Shown: one piece after another, positions 42,564 to 52,360 of the stretch
How positions within the stretch are numbered: position 1 is the stretch's first letter
Layout: every line of letters begins with the position of its first letter
Origin: an uncultured Alphaproteobacteria bacterium
GTDB lineage: Bacteria; Pseudomonadota; Alphaproteobacteria; HIMB59; GCA-002718135
NCBI GenBank assembly: GCA_902577425.1
Contig: CACGZD010000004.1
Span: 31,380 to 95,379, forward strand
DNA length: 64,000 nt
Reading direction: 5' to 3'
Position numbers and translations under genes: made by a program
The notes under the pieces: model-generated
The model's database searches: none
What the model was told of the DNA's origin: nothing
What the model saw: the letters and a program-made list of their open reading frames with translations, nothing else

Positions 42564-45248
42564 TTACCCTGTATTTTTCATTGATGCAGAAATTCCTGAA
42601 ATAGTAACAATCATTGCATCCATTAGTATTTTTTTGCTTTTTGTGTTTATATTTTTCTTGTTTAATCTTTTCATTATATTTGCTTGAAGTAAGTTTAAAA
42701 TTTCTGCATAGGTGTTTCTTAGTTTGATTGATTTTCTGAAAGCTTTTCTTTGATTTATTATATGATTAGGAATGATTTTTTTATTAATTTCAATTAATTC
42801 AGTAAGTTTTGCCCTTAATTCATTTCCAATTTTTTTTAATTCAGGATTTGCTAAACATTCTTCATAATATCTAATTATTCGTTGATCTGTTTTTATTAAA
42901 ACCATATCTAACATATCCATCATTTCATAAAAAAATGGCCAGTTTTTAATCATCTCATCTAAAATTTTTTTATTTTTTCCTTTTGAAGCAAAATTTAAAG
43001 CTTCATATGTGCCCAGCCATGCTGGTAATAACATTCGAATTTGTGTCCAGGCAAAAACCCAAGGTATAGCTCTTAAACTTTTAATATCTTTTGAAGCATT
43101 TCTCTTAGAAGGTCTTGATCCTATATATAATTTGCCAATAATATTCTTTGGGGTGACTTTATCAAAATATTTTAAAAAATCTTCATCTTCTAATAAATAA
43201 TGTCTATATGCTTTACTTGAAATAATGCTCATGGAATCTATTAATGCCCTCCATTCTTTACTAGGCTTGCTAGGAGGGGATAAAGTTGCTTCAAGTACTG
43301 CTCCTATATAGGTCCCTAAACTATATTCAGCCATAGATTCAGACCCATATTTTTGTTGTATTACTTCTCCTTGCTCAGTTACTCTAGTCATTCCCATGAC
43401 AGTTCCAGGAGGCTGAGATAAAAGTGCTGCATAAACTGGACCTCCACCTCTACCAACTGACCCCCCTCTTCCGTGAAAAAAATTCAATTTTATTTTATGC
43501 TTATTAGCAACTGAACATAATTTTTCTTGAGCACAATATTGAGCCCAGCTAGCTGCAAATTTTCCAGCATCTTTACTTGAGTCTGAATATCCAATCATTA
43601 TTTCTTGCTCATTTGAAAAAATATTTGTGTACCATCTATTTTTAAATAAATTATCTACAATTTTAGATGAATTTTGTAAGTCTGATAATGTTTCAAACAG
43701 TGGCACTATTCTTAAAGGGTTTTTAACTCCAGCTTCTTTTTGCAATAGTAAAACAGCTAGAATATCAGAAACTTTAGATGTCATAGAAATAACATAAGCT
43801 CCTAAAAATTCGTTTGAAGTATTAGCAATCATTTTAAAAGTTTCCCATGTTTCTTTATCAGTATCATTAAATTTAATTTTGTTAGGTATTAGTGGTCTTT
43901 TAGATTTATATTCTCTAGTTAAAAATTTTATTTTTTCTTGTTCTGATAATTTTGTATATTCCTTTAATGTTAATTTTTTACAAATTGTATTTAATAATGA
44001 AGTATGTCTTGATGACTCTTGTCTAATATCCAATTTTGCTAAATTCAATCCAAAAGTATGACTAAGTCTTATTATATCGAGAACTAAGCCATTAGCTATA
44101 ATATCACATTTTACTGAACATAAAGAATTATAAACTTCATTTAAAGGATCAAGAATTTCATTTATAGAATTAACTAATAATTGTTTTTTAGGTGCTCTTT
44201 TCTCTAAAAGAGCATTTTCTATTTCTCTTTGAGTTTGTTGTAACTTATTTCTAATAGGTCTTAAAAAAACCCTGTATGGTTCCCAAGTTTTACCTACTTG
44301 TTTTTTTATTTTTTGTGAGCAATCAAATAATGATAAACTTTGAATTAATTTAGTAAATTCTTTCTCATATAAGCTCGCAGCTTCCCATCTAGATAACAAA
44401 ACTACTTCCATAGTTGTTTTAGATGTAACATTTGGATTTCCATCTCTATCTCCACCCATCCAAGAGCTAATTTTAATTGGGGAATAATTAATAGGTAAGT
44501 TTTGATTAGTAAATTTTTTAACTGCATTATCAAATCTTGAACATATTTTAGGAATCGAATTCCAAAGTGAGTCCTCAATTACAGCCAAACCCCATTTAGC
44601 TTCTTCAACAGCAGTAGGTCTAGATCGTTTTATTTCATCCGTTTTCCATACTGAAGTAATTTCTTCTTTTAATTTTTTTTCAAGTATTCCTTTTTCTCTC
44701 TTAATATTTTGTTTTTTAAGAATTTGTAAATTATTTAATTCGTCTAATATATTATTTACATTGGCATATTTTTGTATCAAGGTTCTTCTTTTAACTTCTG
44801 TAGGGTGAGCTGTTAAGACTAAATCAATACTTATATTTTTTGCTACATTAAAAAATTTATTTTTAGAAACATTTGGATTTTTTTGAACATCTAATAATGC
44901 TTCTTCTAAAATTACTATTTCATTAGTCTCTTGAGTCTTACGAATAACATGATCATGAATATTATGAATACTATACAATGATTCAGCAATATTAGAAAAA
45001 TCTAAAAACCTACTAAATGATTTAGCTATAATTAACGTTTCTGTCGCAGTAAGATTTGAAATTTGATTTTTTAATTTTTTAAATGATTGTTTATTTAATC
45101 TTTCATTACTTCCTCTACTATATTTTGAAAGAGTTCTAATCTTTTCGATCTTATCAAAAATAGCAGTGTTTTCTTGTTTTTTTATAACACTACCTAATAT
45201 TTCTCCTAAGAGATGAATAGTAGTTGAAAGTTCAATTTTTTTTATCAT
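42564..45248 (-). CDS. ppc: Phosphoenolpyruvate carboxylase
   Basis: An 894-residue PEP carboxylase that makes oxaloacetate from PEP and bicarbonate. The catalytic His is in LTAHPTEVKRR (H148); MGGDRDGNPNVT, GYSDSSKDAGK, FHGRGGSVGRGGGP, the SQPPGTVMGMTRVTEQGEVI region and GSRPSKR are all present, and the length is normal. It stands alone: 15 bp from the end of the small hypothetical gene and followed upstream by a 236-bp gap. No regulation is visible. Confidence 0.97.
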   Translation of the reverse strand: MIKKIELSTTIHLLGEILGSVIKKQENTAIFDKIEKIRTLSKYSRGSNERLNKQSFKKLKNQISNLTATETLIIAKSFSRFLDFSNIAESLYSIHNIHDHVIRKTQETNEIVILEEALLDVQKNPNVSKNKFFNVAKNISIDLVLTAHPTEVKRRTLIQKYANVNNILDELNNLQILKKQNIKREKGILEKKLKEEITSVWKTDEIKRSRPTAVEEAKWGLAVIEDSLWNSIPKICSRFDNAVKKFTNQNLPINYSPIKISSWMGGDRDGNPNVTSKTTMEVVLLSRWEAASLYEKEFTKLIQSLSLFDCSQKIKKQVGKTWEPYRVFLRPIRNKLQQTQREIENALLEKRAPKKQLLVNSINEILDPLNEVYNSLCSVKCDIIANGLVLDIIRLSHTFGLNLAKLDIRQESSRHTSLLNTICKKLTLKEYTKLSEQEKIKFLTREYKSKRPLIPNKIKFNDTDKETWETFKMIANTSNEFLGAYVISMTSKVSDILAVLLLQKEAGVKNPLRIVPLFETLSDLQNSSKIVDNLFKNRWYTNIFSNEQEIMIGYSDSSKDAGKFAASWAQYCAQEKLCSVANKHKIKLNFFHGRGGSVGRGGGPVYAALLSQPPGTVMGMTRVTEQGEVIQQKYGSESMAEYSLGTYIGAVLEATLSPPSKPSKEWRALIDSMSIISSKAYRHYLLEDEDFLKYFDKVTPKNIIGKLYIGSRPSKRNASKDIKSLRAIPWVFAWTQIRMLLPAWLGTYEALNFASKGKNKKILDEMIKNWPFFYEMMDMLDMVLIKTDQRIIRYYEECLANPELKKIGNELRAKLTELIEINKKIIPNHIINQRKAFRKSIKLRNTYAEILNLLQANIMKRLNKKNINTKSKKILMDAMIVTISGISASMKNTG

Positions 45249-45484
45249 AAAGTTTTTTTATATGTAAAAAAGATAATTTAGAAAAATTAATATATTAATA
45301 TTTTAATAAATACAGATGATTTTTTACGCAAAACTAATGAGTTTCTAATATAAATTTAACTTAAATTATTAAAAAAAGGTAATTTAATTAAATAACTTTT
45401 GGTACTCTACTTTAATACACTTGTTTTGAATAAAATTAATTTTTTATTTTTTAATATATTTTTAATATTAGATTCCACTATAAA

Positions 45485-46270
45485 TTATTTATTTTTCCAA
45501 ACTGGAGATCTTTTTTCAATAAATGAGTTTATTCCTTCAATAGCATCTTTTTTCATCATATTTTCTGTCATAATCTTACTAGCATATGTATACGCTTGCT
45601 TCATAGGTTGTTCTAATTGTTTGTAAAAAGCTTCTTTACCAATAGCTAAAACTAAATTAGATTTCGAAGAAATTAAATTGGCAATTTTTGTTACTTCTTT
45701 ATCTAACTTTGAAGAAATAAAAAAATCATTTATTAGGCCTATTTCTTTGGCATATTTTGCAGTAATTGGTTCACCAGTAAGAAGCATTTCCATAGATTTT
45801 TTTCTATTAACTTTTCTACTCAAAGCAACCATAGGAGTACTACAAAACAATCCAATATTAACACCTGGGGTAGCAAAAATTGCTTTGCTATCGCTGTAGG
45901 CCAAATCACAACTTGCAACTAATTGACATCCAGCAGCAAATGCCGCACCATGAATCTTAGCTATAACTGGTTTTTTGTGATTAACTATATTTAGCATTAG
46001 TTCAGAACATTTATTAAATAATTTTTGATATTCAGATTTTCTTTTTAACACTCTTATTTCTTTTAAATCATGTCCAGCACAAAAACCTCTTCCTTGACCC
46101 TCAATTATAATTACTTTTACTTTATTATCTAAATTTAATTTTTTAAAAATTTCTATTAAAGATAATATCGTTTTAAAAGATAAAGCATTGTAAGTTGAAG
46201 GTTCAGCTAAGATAATTTTAGCAATACCTTTCTTATTAATTGATAAGATAATATTTTTGTAACTTTTCAT
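45485..46270 (-). CDS. Enoyl-CoA hydratase/isomerase-family protein
   Basis: A 261-residue crotonase with GFCAGHDLKEI (oxyanion hole region) and AFAAGCQLVASCDLAYS; the usual Glu of GGxxE is replaced by Gln in AGCQLV, and ATPGVNIGLFCSTP has Gly where the second Glu (PE-x-x-x-G) would be. The lack of both acids argues against classic hydration and fits the ECHDC3-like subgroup, whose reaction is uncertain. It is divergent from the homocysteine methyltransferase gene across 63 bp. The 236-bp stretch downstream (45249-45484) is AT-rich and I see no gene or structured RNA there. Confidence 0.83.
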   Translation of the reverse strand: MKSYKNIILSINKKGIAKIILAEPSTYNALSFKTILSLIEIFKKLNLDNKVKVIIIEGQGRGFCAGHDLKEIRVLKRKSEYQKLFNKCSELMLNIVNHKKPVIAKIHGAAFAAGCQLVASCDLAYSDSKAIFATPGVNIGLFCSTPMVALSRKVNRKKSMEMLLTGEPITAKYAKEIGLINDFFISSKLDKEVTKIANLISSKSNLVLAIGKEAFYKQLEQPMKQAYTYASKIMTENMMKKDAIEGINSFIEKRSPVWKNK

Positions 46271-46333
46271 TTAATGAAATTTATCTATTTTGCATTAGTA
46301 TACTTAGCAAAACTATATTAGTATAGAAAAATA

Positions 46334-47233
46334 ATGATTGAGAAAAAGAAAAAATATATTCTGGATGGTGGTTCTGGACAAACGCTACTAGAAATGGGCC
46401 TTAAGCCAGAAGGAAGACTTTGGTCAGCCACAGCTTTAATTAATAAAAATTTACATAAAATGATTATAAATATGCATTTAGATTTTATAAATGCTGGATC
46501 AGATTTAATCGTAACTAGTAATTTTTCTGTAAGAAAAAGAAGGTTTTTAGAATATAATAAGTTAGAATTTTTTGAACAAGCTACCAATGATTCAGCTATA
46601 CTAGCTAACAAGGCAAAAGATATTTCTCGAAAAAATGTTTTAATAGCAGGATCTCTTCCTACTCAAGAAATTGTTTATTTTTCAAAAAGGGTCGCAGATG
46701 ATAAAGAAATATATAATGGCTTTAATGAAACTGCTAAAATTTTAGATCCTAATGTTGATTTATTTTATTTAGATGTTTTGAGTAGTATTAATGAAATTAA
46801 AATTGCCTGTGAGGCCATTAAAGATTTTGAAAAACCAATTTTAATTGGTGTTCATTTAAATAATAAAGGTTATTTGCCTTCAGGAGAAACAATCGATGAT
46901 TTATTACCAATTACCAATAATTTTAATACTTGTGGAATAATAGCAGCTTGTGTTTCGCCAGAAATAGTAAATCTTGCAATGCCTAAATTAACAAATCAAA
47001 AATTACCTTTCGGATTTAAAGTTAATGCATTTAAAAATATACCTGAGAATGATCCTTTGGATGCCGATTTATATGATAATGGATATCCGACAGAAAGATA
47101 TGGCACACGTGCAAATGAATTTAATCCAGAAGTATTCAAAAAATTTGTTCAAGATAAATTAAAAGATGGCGCAACTTTATTGGGCGGTTGCTGTGAAATT
47201 AAACCAAGACACATAAAAGCCTTAACTAAATAA
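46334..47233 (+). CDS. Homocysteine S-methyltransferase-family protein
   Basis: A 299-residue TIM-barrel methyltransferase. The three zinc cysteines of the BHMT/MmuM family are present: C206 in AACVSPE and C286-C287 in GGCCEI near the end. It transfers a methyl group to homocysteine, or releases it, using a donor such as S-methylmethionine or a betaine. The betaine-rich neighbourhood makes a betaine-type donor possible, but the length (~300) is that of MmuM-like proteins; donor specificity cannot be assigned. Confidence 0.83.
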   Translation: MIEKKKKYILDGGSGQTLLEMGLKPEGRLWSATALINKNLHKMIINMHLDFINAGSDLIVTSNFSVRKRRFLEYNKLEFFEQATNDSAILANKAKDISRKNVLIAGSLPTQEIVYFSKRVADDKEIYNGFNETAKILDPNVDLFYLDVLSSINEIKIACEAIKDFEKPILIGVHLNNKGYLPSGETIDDLLPITNNFNTCGIIAACVSPEIVNLAMPKLTNQKLPFGFKVNAFKNIPENDPLDADLYDNGYPTERYGTRANEFNPEVFKKFVQDKLKDGATLLGGCCEIKPRHIKALTK

Positions 47234-47252
47234 ATAAAATTTTAAATCTAAA

Positions 47253-48884
47253 TTATTTATAAATTTCAGCTTTTAAAGGTGCTTCTTCTCTTCCTAAAAT
47301 TAAATCTGAAGCTTTTTCTGCAATCATTACTGTTGCTGCATTCAAGTTACCACTAACAATATCTGGCATAATAGAAGAATCAATAATCCTTAAATTTTGG
47401 ATACCATGAACTTTAGTTTCTTCATCTACAACTGACATTTTATCAATACCCATTTTATTAGTACATGAAGGATGATATGCTGTGTCTCCAGTATTTCTTA
47501 TTATTTCATCTAGTTGTTCATTAGATTGGCAATCATTTCCTGGTCGAATTTGCTCACCTAAATAAGAAGACAAACTTGGTTGACTAAAAATATTATTTGC
47601 TATTTTCACACTTTCTCGCATTTGTTCTAAATCTTCTTCTTCTTTTAAATAATTAAATTGAATTATTGGATCATCATTAGCGTTTTTACTGCGAAGCTTA
47701 ACAAAACCTCTACTTTTAGGTCTATTAGGAGATGCATGAAATTGAAAACCATCAAATGAAGGATTAGTTAATCCATGATTAATTACTAAAGATGGAAAGA
47801 AATGGAATTGTATGTTTGGATGTGAATATTTAGAGTTAGTTTTAACAAAACCACCTAATTCAAGGTGTGAATGAGCTAACATCCCTTTTTTAAACAAAAA
47901 CCATTTAAGTCCTTCTATACCTTGTGTGATATAATTAGTTGATAAATTGTATAAAGTTTCTTTTTTCTTTGATTTGTGTTGTATATATATTTCAAAATGA
48001 TCTTGAAGATTTTGACCTACTCCTGGCAAGTCATTAATTATATCAATATCCATTTTTTTTAGCTCTGTTGCGTCACCTATTCCGGATAATTGCAATAATT
48101 TAGGAGAATTAATTGATCCAGCAGATAATAAAACTTCTTTTCTTGCAAAAAATCTGTCTTTTTTGTTATTTACTTGTACTTCAATTCCAATTGCAATTTT
48201 GTTTTTAAACAAAATTTTTAATACATTAGAATTTGTAAAGATTTTTAAATTTGATTTATTTCTAATTGTATTTAAATAGGCTTTTCCAACTCCATATCTT
48301 TGTCCTCGATTGATAGTCACATCAAATGTACCAAAACCTTCTTGTTTAAACCCATTTGAATCTTCAAATAATTCAAATCCAGCTTCTTTGGCTGCATTTA
48401 AAACAGATTGAAATAATGGAAATACTTCATTAATTTTAGATCTATTTACTTTTAATGGGCCATAACCTCCTCTATAAAGATTTTCACCTCCAGACCATGT
48501 TTCTAATTTTTTAAAATATGGCAAAACATTTTCATAGCTCCATTTTTTTAAACCATAGGATGCCCATCTATTAAAGTCTTCTGGATGTCCCCTTACGAAA
48601 ACCATCCCATTATGTGAGGAGCAACCTCCAATCATTTTTCCTCTTGGACAAAAAATTCTTCTGTTATTTAAATATGGTTCTGGTTCAGAATAGTACTTCC
48701 AATTCATGCTTGGATCATGCATTGTATACAAAAGGGCACTTGGCATATTCACTTTCCAAGTATTGTCCGTTAGTCCTGATTCAAATAGTGCTATAGATTT
48801 TTTTTCATTAGCACTTAAACGGTTAGCTAGAACACATCCAGCAGACCCTGCACCAATTATTAAATAATCGAATTCTTTATTCAC
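47253..48884 (-). CDS. GMC oxidoreductase, choline dehydrogenase (BetA)-like
   Basis: A 543-residue FAD-dependent alcohol dehydrogenase. The dinucleotide fold is IIGAGSAGC (9-17), GMC signature 1 is around GKMIGGCSSHNGMVFVRG, signature 2 is GSINSPKLLQLSGIG, and the catalytic His is in DTAYHPSCTNKMG. Choline dehydrogenase is a close relative, but many marine GMC proteins oxidise other alcohols. There is no betB next to it, while an SDR gene overlaps its start by one base. It is the last gene of a minus-strand set beginning with the GST gene or further upstream. Confidence 0.85.
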   Translation of the reverse strand: MNKEFDYLIIGAGSAGCVLANRLSANEKKSIALFESGLTDNTWKVNMPSALLYTMHDPSMNWKYYSEPEPYLNNRRIFCPRGKMIGGCSSHNGMVFVRGHPEDFNRWASYGLKKWSYENVLPYFKKLETWSGGENLYRGGYGPLKVNRSKINEVFPLFQSVLNAAKEAGFELFEDSNGFKQEGFGTFDVTINRGQRYGVGKAYLNTIRNKSNLKIFTNSNVLKILFKNKIAIGIEVQVNNKKDRFFARKEVLLSAGSINSPKLLQLSGIGDATELKKMDIDIINDLPGVGQNLQDHFEIYIQHKSKKKETLYNLSTNYITQGIEGLKWFLFKKGMLAHSHLELGGFVKTNSKYSHPNIQFHFFPSLVINHGLTNPSFDGFQFHASPNRPKSRGFVKLRSKNANDDPIIQFNYLKEEEDLEQMRESVKIANNIFSQPSLSSYLGEQIRPGNDCQSNEQLDEIIRNTGDTAYHPSCTNKMGIDKMSVVDEETKVHGIQNLRIIDSSIMPDIVSGNLNAATVMIAEKASDLILGREEAPLKAEIYK

Positions 48885-49666
48885 TAAATCATTCTTTCAG
48901 TATTGCCGTCCACACTTATAGATTGACCAGATATATTTTTTGAAAAGTTACTAAGCAAATAAATAATAATAGAAGTTATTTCTTCTTTTGAAACAAATGA
49001 TCTCATAGATACCATAGATTCAAATTCTTTTTTTATAATAGAGGGTTTACTATTTAAAAGATTAGCTTTTGCTTTAATAACTCTATCCATTCTCTTACCT
49101 TCTACTGATCCAGGACAAACAGCATTAACTCTAATATTATGTTCGCCTAACTCCATAGCCATACTTTTAGTAAGGCCTATAATTGCCCATTTGCTTGCTG
49201 CATAAGTTGTCCTTTGAGGAAATCCATATAAACCGGCAGAAGAAGATATATTAATAATAGAGCCAGATTTATTTTTTTTTAATAATGGAATTGAATATTT
49301 TGAAAAATAAAAATGACTATTTAGATTAGTAGATATAGTATTTTCCCATTCAGTATTTGTAACTTTATCTAAATATTTTGTTGGACCTGCAATACCAACA
49401 TTATTAATTAAGCCATCAATTTTTTTTATAAAATTTATAGACTCAAAATATTTTTTTACCTGTAAAGAATCACTAGCATCTAAATGATAAGCATGAATAT
49501 TATTTTTATATTTCTTATTCTTTTGAATTTTATCTATTTTTTTTTTATCTATATCTGTAATAAAAACATAACCTCCTAGATCAATAATTTTTTTTGCAAT
49601 AGAAAAACCAATACCATCTGCTGCTGCTGAAATTATAAATTTTTTATTTTTAAAACTAATTTTCAT
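48884..49666 (-). CDS. Short-chain dehydrogenase/reductase
   Basis: A 260-residue classical SDR. The nucleotide loop is SAAADGIGFSIA (13-24), where the usual TGxxxGIG has Ala/Asp in place of the first Gly, a change that occurs in some SDRs. NNVG (88-91), the catalytic Ser in NISSSAG (about 142) and Y155-x3-K159 in YAASK are present, and VCPGSVEG follows. Acidic residues at the end of beta-2 (TDIDKK) suggest NAD rather than NADP. It lies between the GMC and luciferase-like genes with 0-5 bp gaps. Confidence 0.88.
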   Translation of the reverse strand: MKISFKNKKFIISAAADGIGFSIAKKIIDLGGYVFITDIDKKKIDKIQKNKKYKNNIHAYHLDASDSLQVKKYFESINFIKKIDGLINNVGIAGPTKYLDKVTNTEWENTISTNLNSHFYFSKYSIPLLKKNKSGSIINISSSAGLYGFPQRTTYAASKWAIIGLTKSMAMELGEHNIRVNAVCPGSVEGKRMDRVIKAKANLLNSKPSIIKKEFESMVSMRSFVSKEEITSIIIYLLSNFSKNISGQSISVDGNTERMI

Positions 49667-49671
49667 ATAAA

Positions 49672-50823
49672 TTATTTAAAATATGGAATTACTTTTTCAG
49701 AAAATAAATTCATACTTTTTAATATTTTTTTATATTCTATACCTGGAAATTGCTGTAATAAAACAATATGTTGAAGATTAATTGATTCAATATAGTAATT
49801 AATTTTTTCTTTAATGTATTTGCTATCACCTACCCAAATTAGATCATGATCTAATAAGAAATCGAACCAACTATTATTTAAATCATTGTTTGTTAATTCA
49901 GATCCTTCATCTAAATATGATTTTCTTGACCATTCACCTGAAGGCCTACTTCCACTTAAAAATTCGTAATATAGATTAATTGATTGTTCAACATCTCTAC
50001 GAGCTTCTTCTAAAGAATCTGCTACATAAATTATAACACAAATACCTACGTTTTTTCCTAAATCAATTTTATCATTTCTATGTTTTAAAGCTGATGATTT
50101 ATATTGTTCCCAACAAGTATTAAGTTTATTTAATGGATTTGACATTCCAATAACATTATACCCCATCATACCTGCAAGATTATAAGTTTGAGGAGTATTA
50201 GACATTAACCAAACAGGCGGATGTGGTTTTTGAAAAGGTTTTGGATGTATATACATGCCTATATATTCGCCATCTTCTGTATGATATTTTTTGTCCAAAG
50301 GATTAAAAAATCTATTTGTCTCTTTCCATCCTGGCTCTGGAAATTTGTAAAATTGTCCTTCATATTTAAAAGGATCTTCTGTCCAAGCTTTTAAAATTAT
50401 ATCTAAACATTCTTTAAACAAATCATTACTTTTTTTATTATCTCTTCTGTCTGCATCTTTATTGAACTGTATACACACTCTTTCATTAATTCCTTTGCTT
50501 GCACCAAAGTCAACTCTTCCTTCAGTTAAATGATCCAATACCGCTATATCTTCAGCAACTCTAAGAGGGTGCCAATCAGGCAAAACAACTGGGCTTTGAC
50601 CAACTCTAATTTTTTTTGAATGGGCTGCTAGGTCAGCACACATTAATATAGGATTTGGTGGGGCATTTAAATATCCATTATGTGCAAAATGATGTTCAGT
50701 TAACCATACTGTTTCAAAATTAGCATCTTCAGCTAGTTGAGTTTGTTCTCTCATCATCTTAGTAGTTTCAATCCAAGGAATATTTTCACCAGGATTAAAA
50801 AAAGGGATAAAATCAAATCTCAT
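49672..50823 (-). CDS. Luciferase-like (LLM-class) flavin-dependent monooxygenase
   Basis: A 383-residue TIM-barrel monooxygenase of the bacterial luciferase superfamily. Marks are ETVWLTEHHFAHNGY, RVGQSPVVLPDWHPLRVAEDIAVLDHLTEGRVDFGASKG given here in part: LPxWHPLRVAE and the RVDFG-x-G segment. It would use FMNH2 from a separate reductase; none is nearby. Marine examples of such genes take part in opening C-S, C-N or Baeyer-Villiger-type oxidations. Its start overlaps the hydrolase gene stop by 4 bp. Confidence 0.85.
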   Translation of the reverse strand: MRFDFIPFFNPGENIPWIETTKMMREQTQLAEDANFETVWLTEHHFAHNGYLNAPPNPILMCADLAAHSKKIRVGQSPVVLPDWHPLRVAEDIAVLDHLTEGRVDFGASKGINERVCIQFNKDADRRDNKKSNDLFKECLDIILKAWTEDPFKYEGQFYKFPEPGWKETNRFFNPLDKKYHTEDGEYIGMYIHPKPFQKPHPPVWLMSNTPQTYNLAGMMGYNVIGMSNPLNKLNTCWEQYKSSALKHRNDKIDLGKNVGICVIIYVADSLEEARRDVEQSINLYYEFLSGSRPSGEWSRKSYLDEGSELTNNDLNNSWFDFLLDHDLIWVGDSKYIKEKINYYIESINLQHIVLLQQFPGIEYKKILKSMNLFSEKVIPYFK

Positions 50824-51686
50824 AAAGTCTTTACAATATTATTCATAATTTTCTTAAATAACTTACTATTTGAATCACCAATACAATCTACAGTATCAAA
50901 ATGATCACAATTTTCAATAGGCAATAAAGAAATAGAATTTGTTGAAGATGAAAATTTTTTAAATAGATCAATAGATTGTCTTTGCATGTCGGGAGGTTCT
51001 TTAGATCCATAGGCTATAAGTAAATTGTCCTTTAAATTAAATGTTCTATAAAATGGACTTTCATCTAAGGCCTCCTTATGATTTAATTTTAATCTTTCAT
51101 TCTCTGAGCATTGCAATAAAGGAATTAAATCATATATTCCTGAAACAGCTACAGAATAATTTATAAATTTTTTTGGCATTAAAGAATTAAGTTTACTCCA
51201 ATCTGTCATTACCATTTCAACTGTTAAATGAGCACCTGCAGAGTGGCCCATTAAATTAAAATTTTTTTTATTAATATCTAACTCATCTGCATTTTCCCAA
51301 AGATAAGTAATTGCTTGTTGAATTTGATATTTAATATTTGAAAATTTAACTTGAGGACACATTTGGTAATTTACAAAGGCAACTGAAATATTTAAATTAT
51401 TATATGGTTCTGCTAAAAAACTATAGACAGATTTATCGCCTCTTTGCCAATAGCCTCCATGAATATAAAGTAAAAAGATTTTACTATTATTTACAGAATA
51501 TAAATCTAAAACATTTCTTTCATTCTTTCCATATTTTAAGTTAAATCTTGGTTTTACTTTTTCAGAATAATCTTTAGATTTTTTAATCCAATTAGGAACT
51601 ATTTCAGTTTGATAATTAGGCCTTAAACCTCTTAAATAATATTGGTTCTCTATTTCATCCTTCGTAAGTTTAGTAAATTCTTTCAA
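50820..51686 (-). CDS. Alpha/beta hydrolase, kynurenine formamidase/esterase-like
   Basis: A 288-residue hydrolase with the oxyanion motif IHGGYWQRGDKS, the nucleophile elbow GHSAGAH and a C-terminal His in NCDHFDT. The N-terminal EIENQYYLR and HGGYW-x-x-GD pattern matches the BNA7-like arylformamidase/esterase group. No other tryptophan-kynurenine genes are present, so a different ester or amide (perhaps a lactone or formyl ester made by the adjacent monooxygenase) is a reasonable guess. Confidence 0.84.
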   Translation of the reverse strand: MKEFTKLTKDEIENQYYLRGLRPNYQTEIVPNWIKKSKDYSEKVKPRFNLKYGKNERNVLDLYSVNNSKIFLLYIHGGYWQRGDKSVYSFLAEPYNNLNISVAFVNYQMCPQVKFSNIKYQIQQAITYLWENADELDINKKNFNLMGHSAGAHLTVEMVMTDWSKLNSLMPKKFINYSVAVSGIYDLIPLLQCSENERLKLNHKEALDESPFYRTFNLKDNLLIAYGSKEPPDMQRQSIDLFKKFSSSTNSISLLPIENCDHFDTVDCIGDSNSKLFKKIMNNIVKTL

Positions 51687-51691
51687 AAAAA

Positions 51692-52351
51692 TTATCCCTT
51701 TTTTTCTATTTCAAGCCATTCATCTGGATTTGTTCCAAATTTATTCATAGCATGTTTTTTATAAGCTTCTCTTTGGCATAATTTTTCATACCACTTTTCT
51801 ATATTAGGAAAAGATGGTCTTTTTATATCAAGTTCAAAATACTTAAACATTCCTGCTCCAACTGGAATATCTCCCATGGTAAATGAGTCTCCTATAATAT
51901 AACTCTTACCTTCAAGTTGTTTTTCTAAAATCTCCATAATAGAATTTAAATTTTTAATCATTTCTTCTATTTTATTGTTATCTCTCTCATTTTGATGAAC
52001 TCTAACTTTATTCCAAAAAATAGGAAACAATTTTGGCATAAGTGCTTCTTGAAACCATTCAATCCATTGATCAGCTAAAGCAGCCTCATAAATATCTTTA
52101 GGCCATAAAGAACCATATCCATATTTTTTTGATAAATAACGAATAATGGCATATGATTCCCATAAAACAAAATTTCCATCTTTTATAGTTGGTATATATA
52201 AATTTGGATTTAACTTTTTATAATCTTCATTTTTTAAACCTCCAAAAGATCCACCAACATTATGTCTTTTGTAATCTAAATTCAACTCCCCAACAGTCCA
52301 CATGACATGTATGACCTGGTTAGAATTTTTTCTTCCCCATACTTCTAGCAT
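51692..52351 (-). CDS. Glutathione S-transferase-family protein
   Basis: A 219-residue GST with an N-terminal thioredoxin fold (the PTIKDGNFVLWESYAIIRYL segment contains the glutathione-binding WES) and a helical C-terminal domain with SYIIGDSFTMGDIPVG, the N-capping box of GSTs. The N-terminal SNQVIHVMW places a Ser/Asn near the usual catalytic position. It starts the set of genes that leads to the GMC oxidoreductase and is 9 bp from the ProV-like gene's stop. Confidence 0.87.
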   Translation of the reverse strand: MLEVWGRKNSNQVIHVMWTVGELNLDYKRHNVGGSFGGLKNEDYKKLNPNLYIPTIKDGNFVLWESYAIIRYLSKKYGYGSLWPKDIYEAALADQWIEWFQEALMPKLFPIFWNKVRVHQNERDNNKIEEMIKNLNSIMEILEKQLEGKSYIIGDSFTMGDIPVGAGMFKYFELDIKRPSFPNIEKWYEKLCQREAYKKHAMNKFGTNPDEWLEIEKKG

Positions 52352-52360
52352 TAAATTATT

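Noticed and set aside
45249..45484. 236-bp gap between ppc and the crotonase gene, with an open frame starting at 45399
   Set aside because: No tRNA, riboswitch or strong hairpin is visible, and the frame is hydrophobic, AT-driven and runs into the opposite-strand crotonase gene without family features.
46290..46330. Two ATTAGTATA direct repeats between the crotonase and homocysteine methyltransferase genes
   Set aside because: Short AT-only-like repeats in a 63-bp gap; no palindromic arrangement and no second copy elsewhere to support an operator.
47234..47252. Possible terminator between the convergent methyltransferase and GMC genes
   Set aside because: Only A/T complementarity is present in a 19-bp gap and it extends into coding sequence; no G+C-containing stem.
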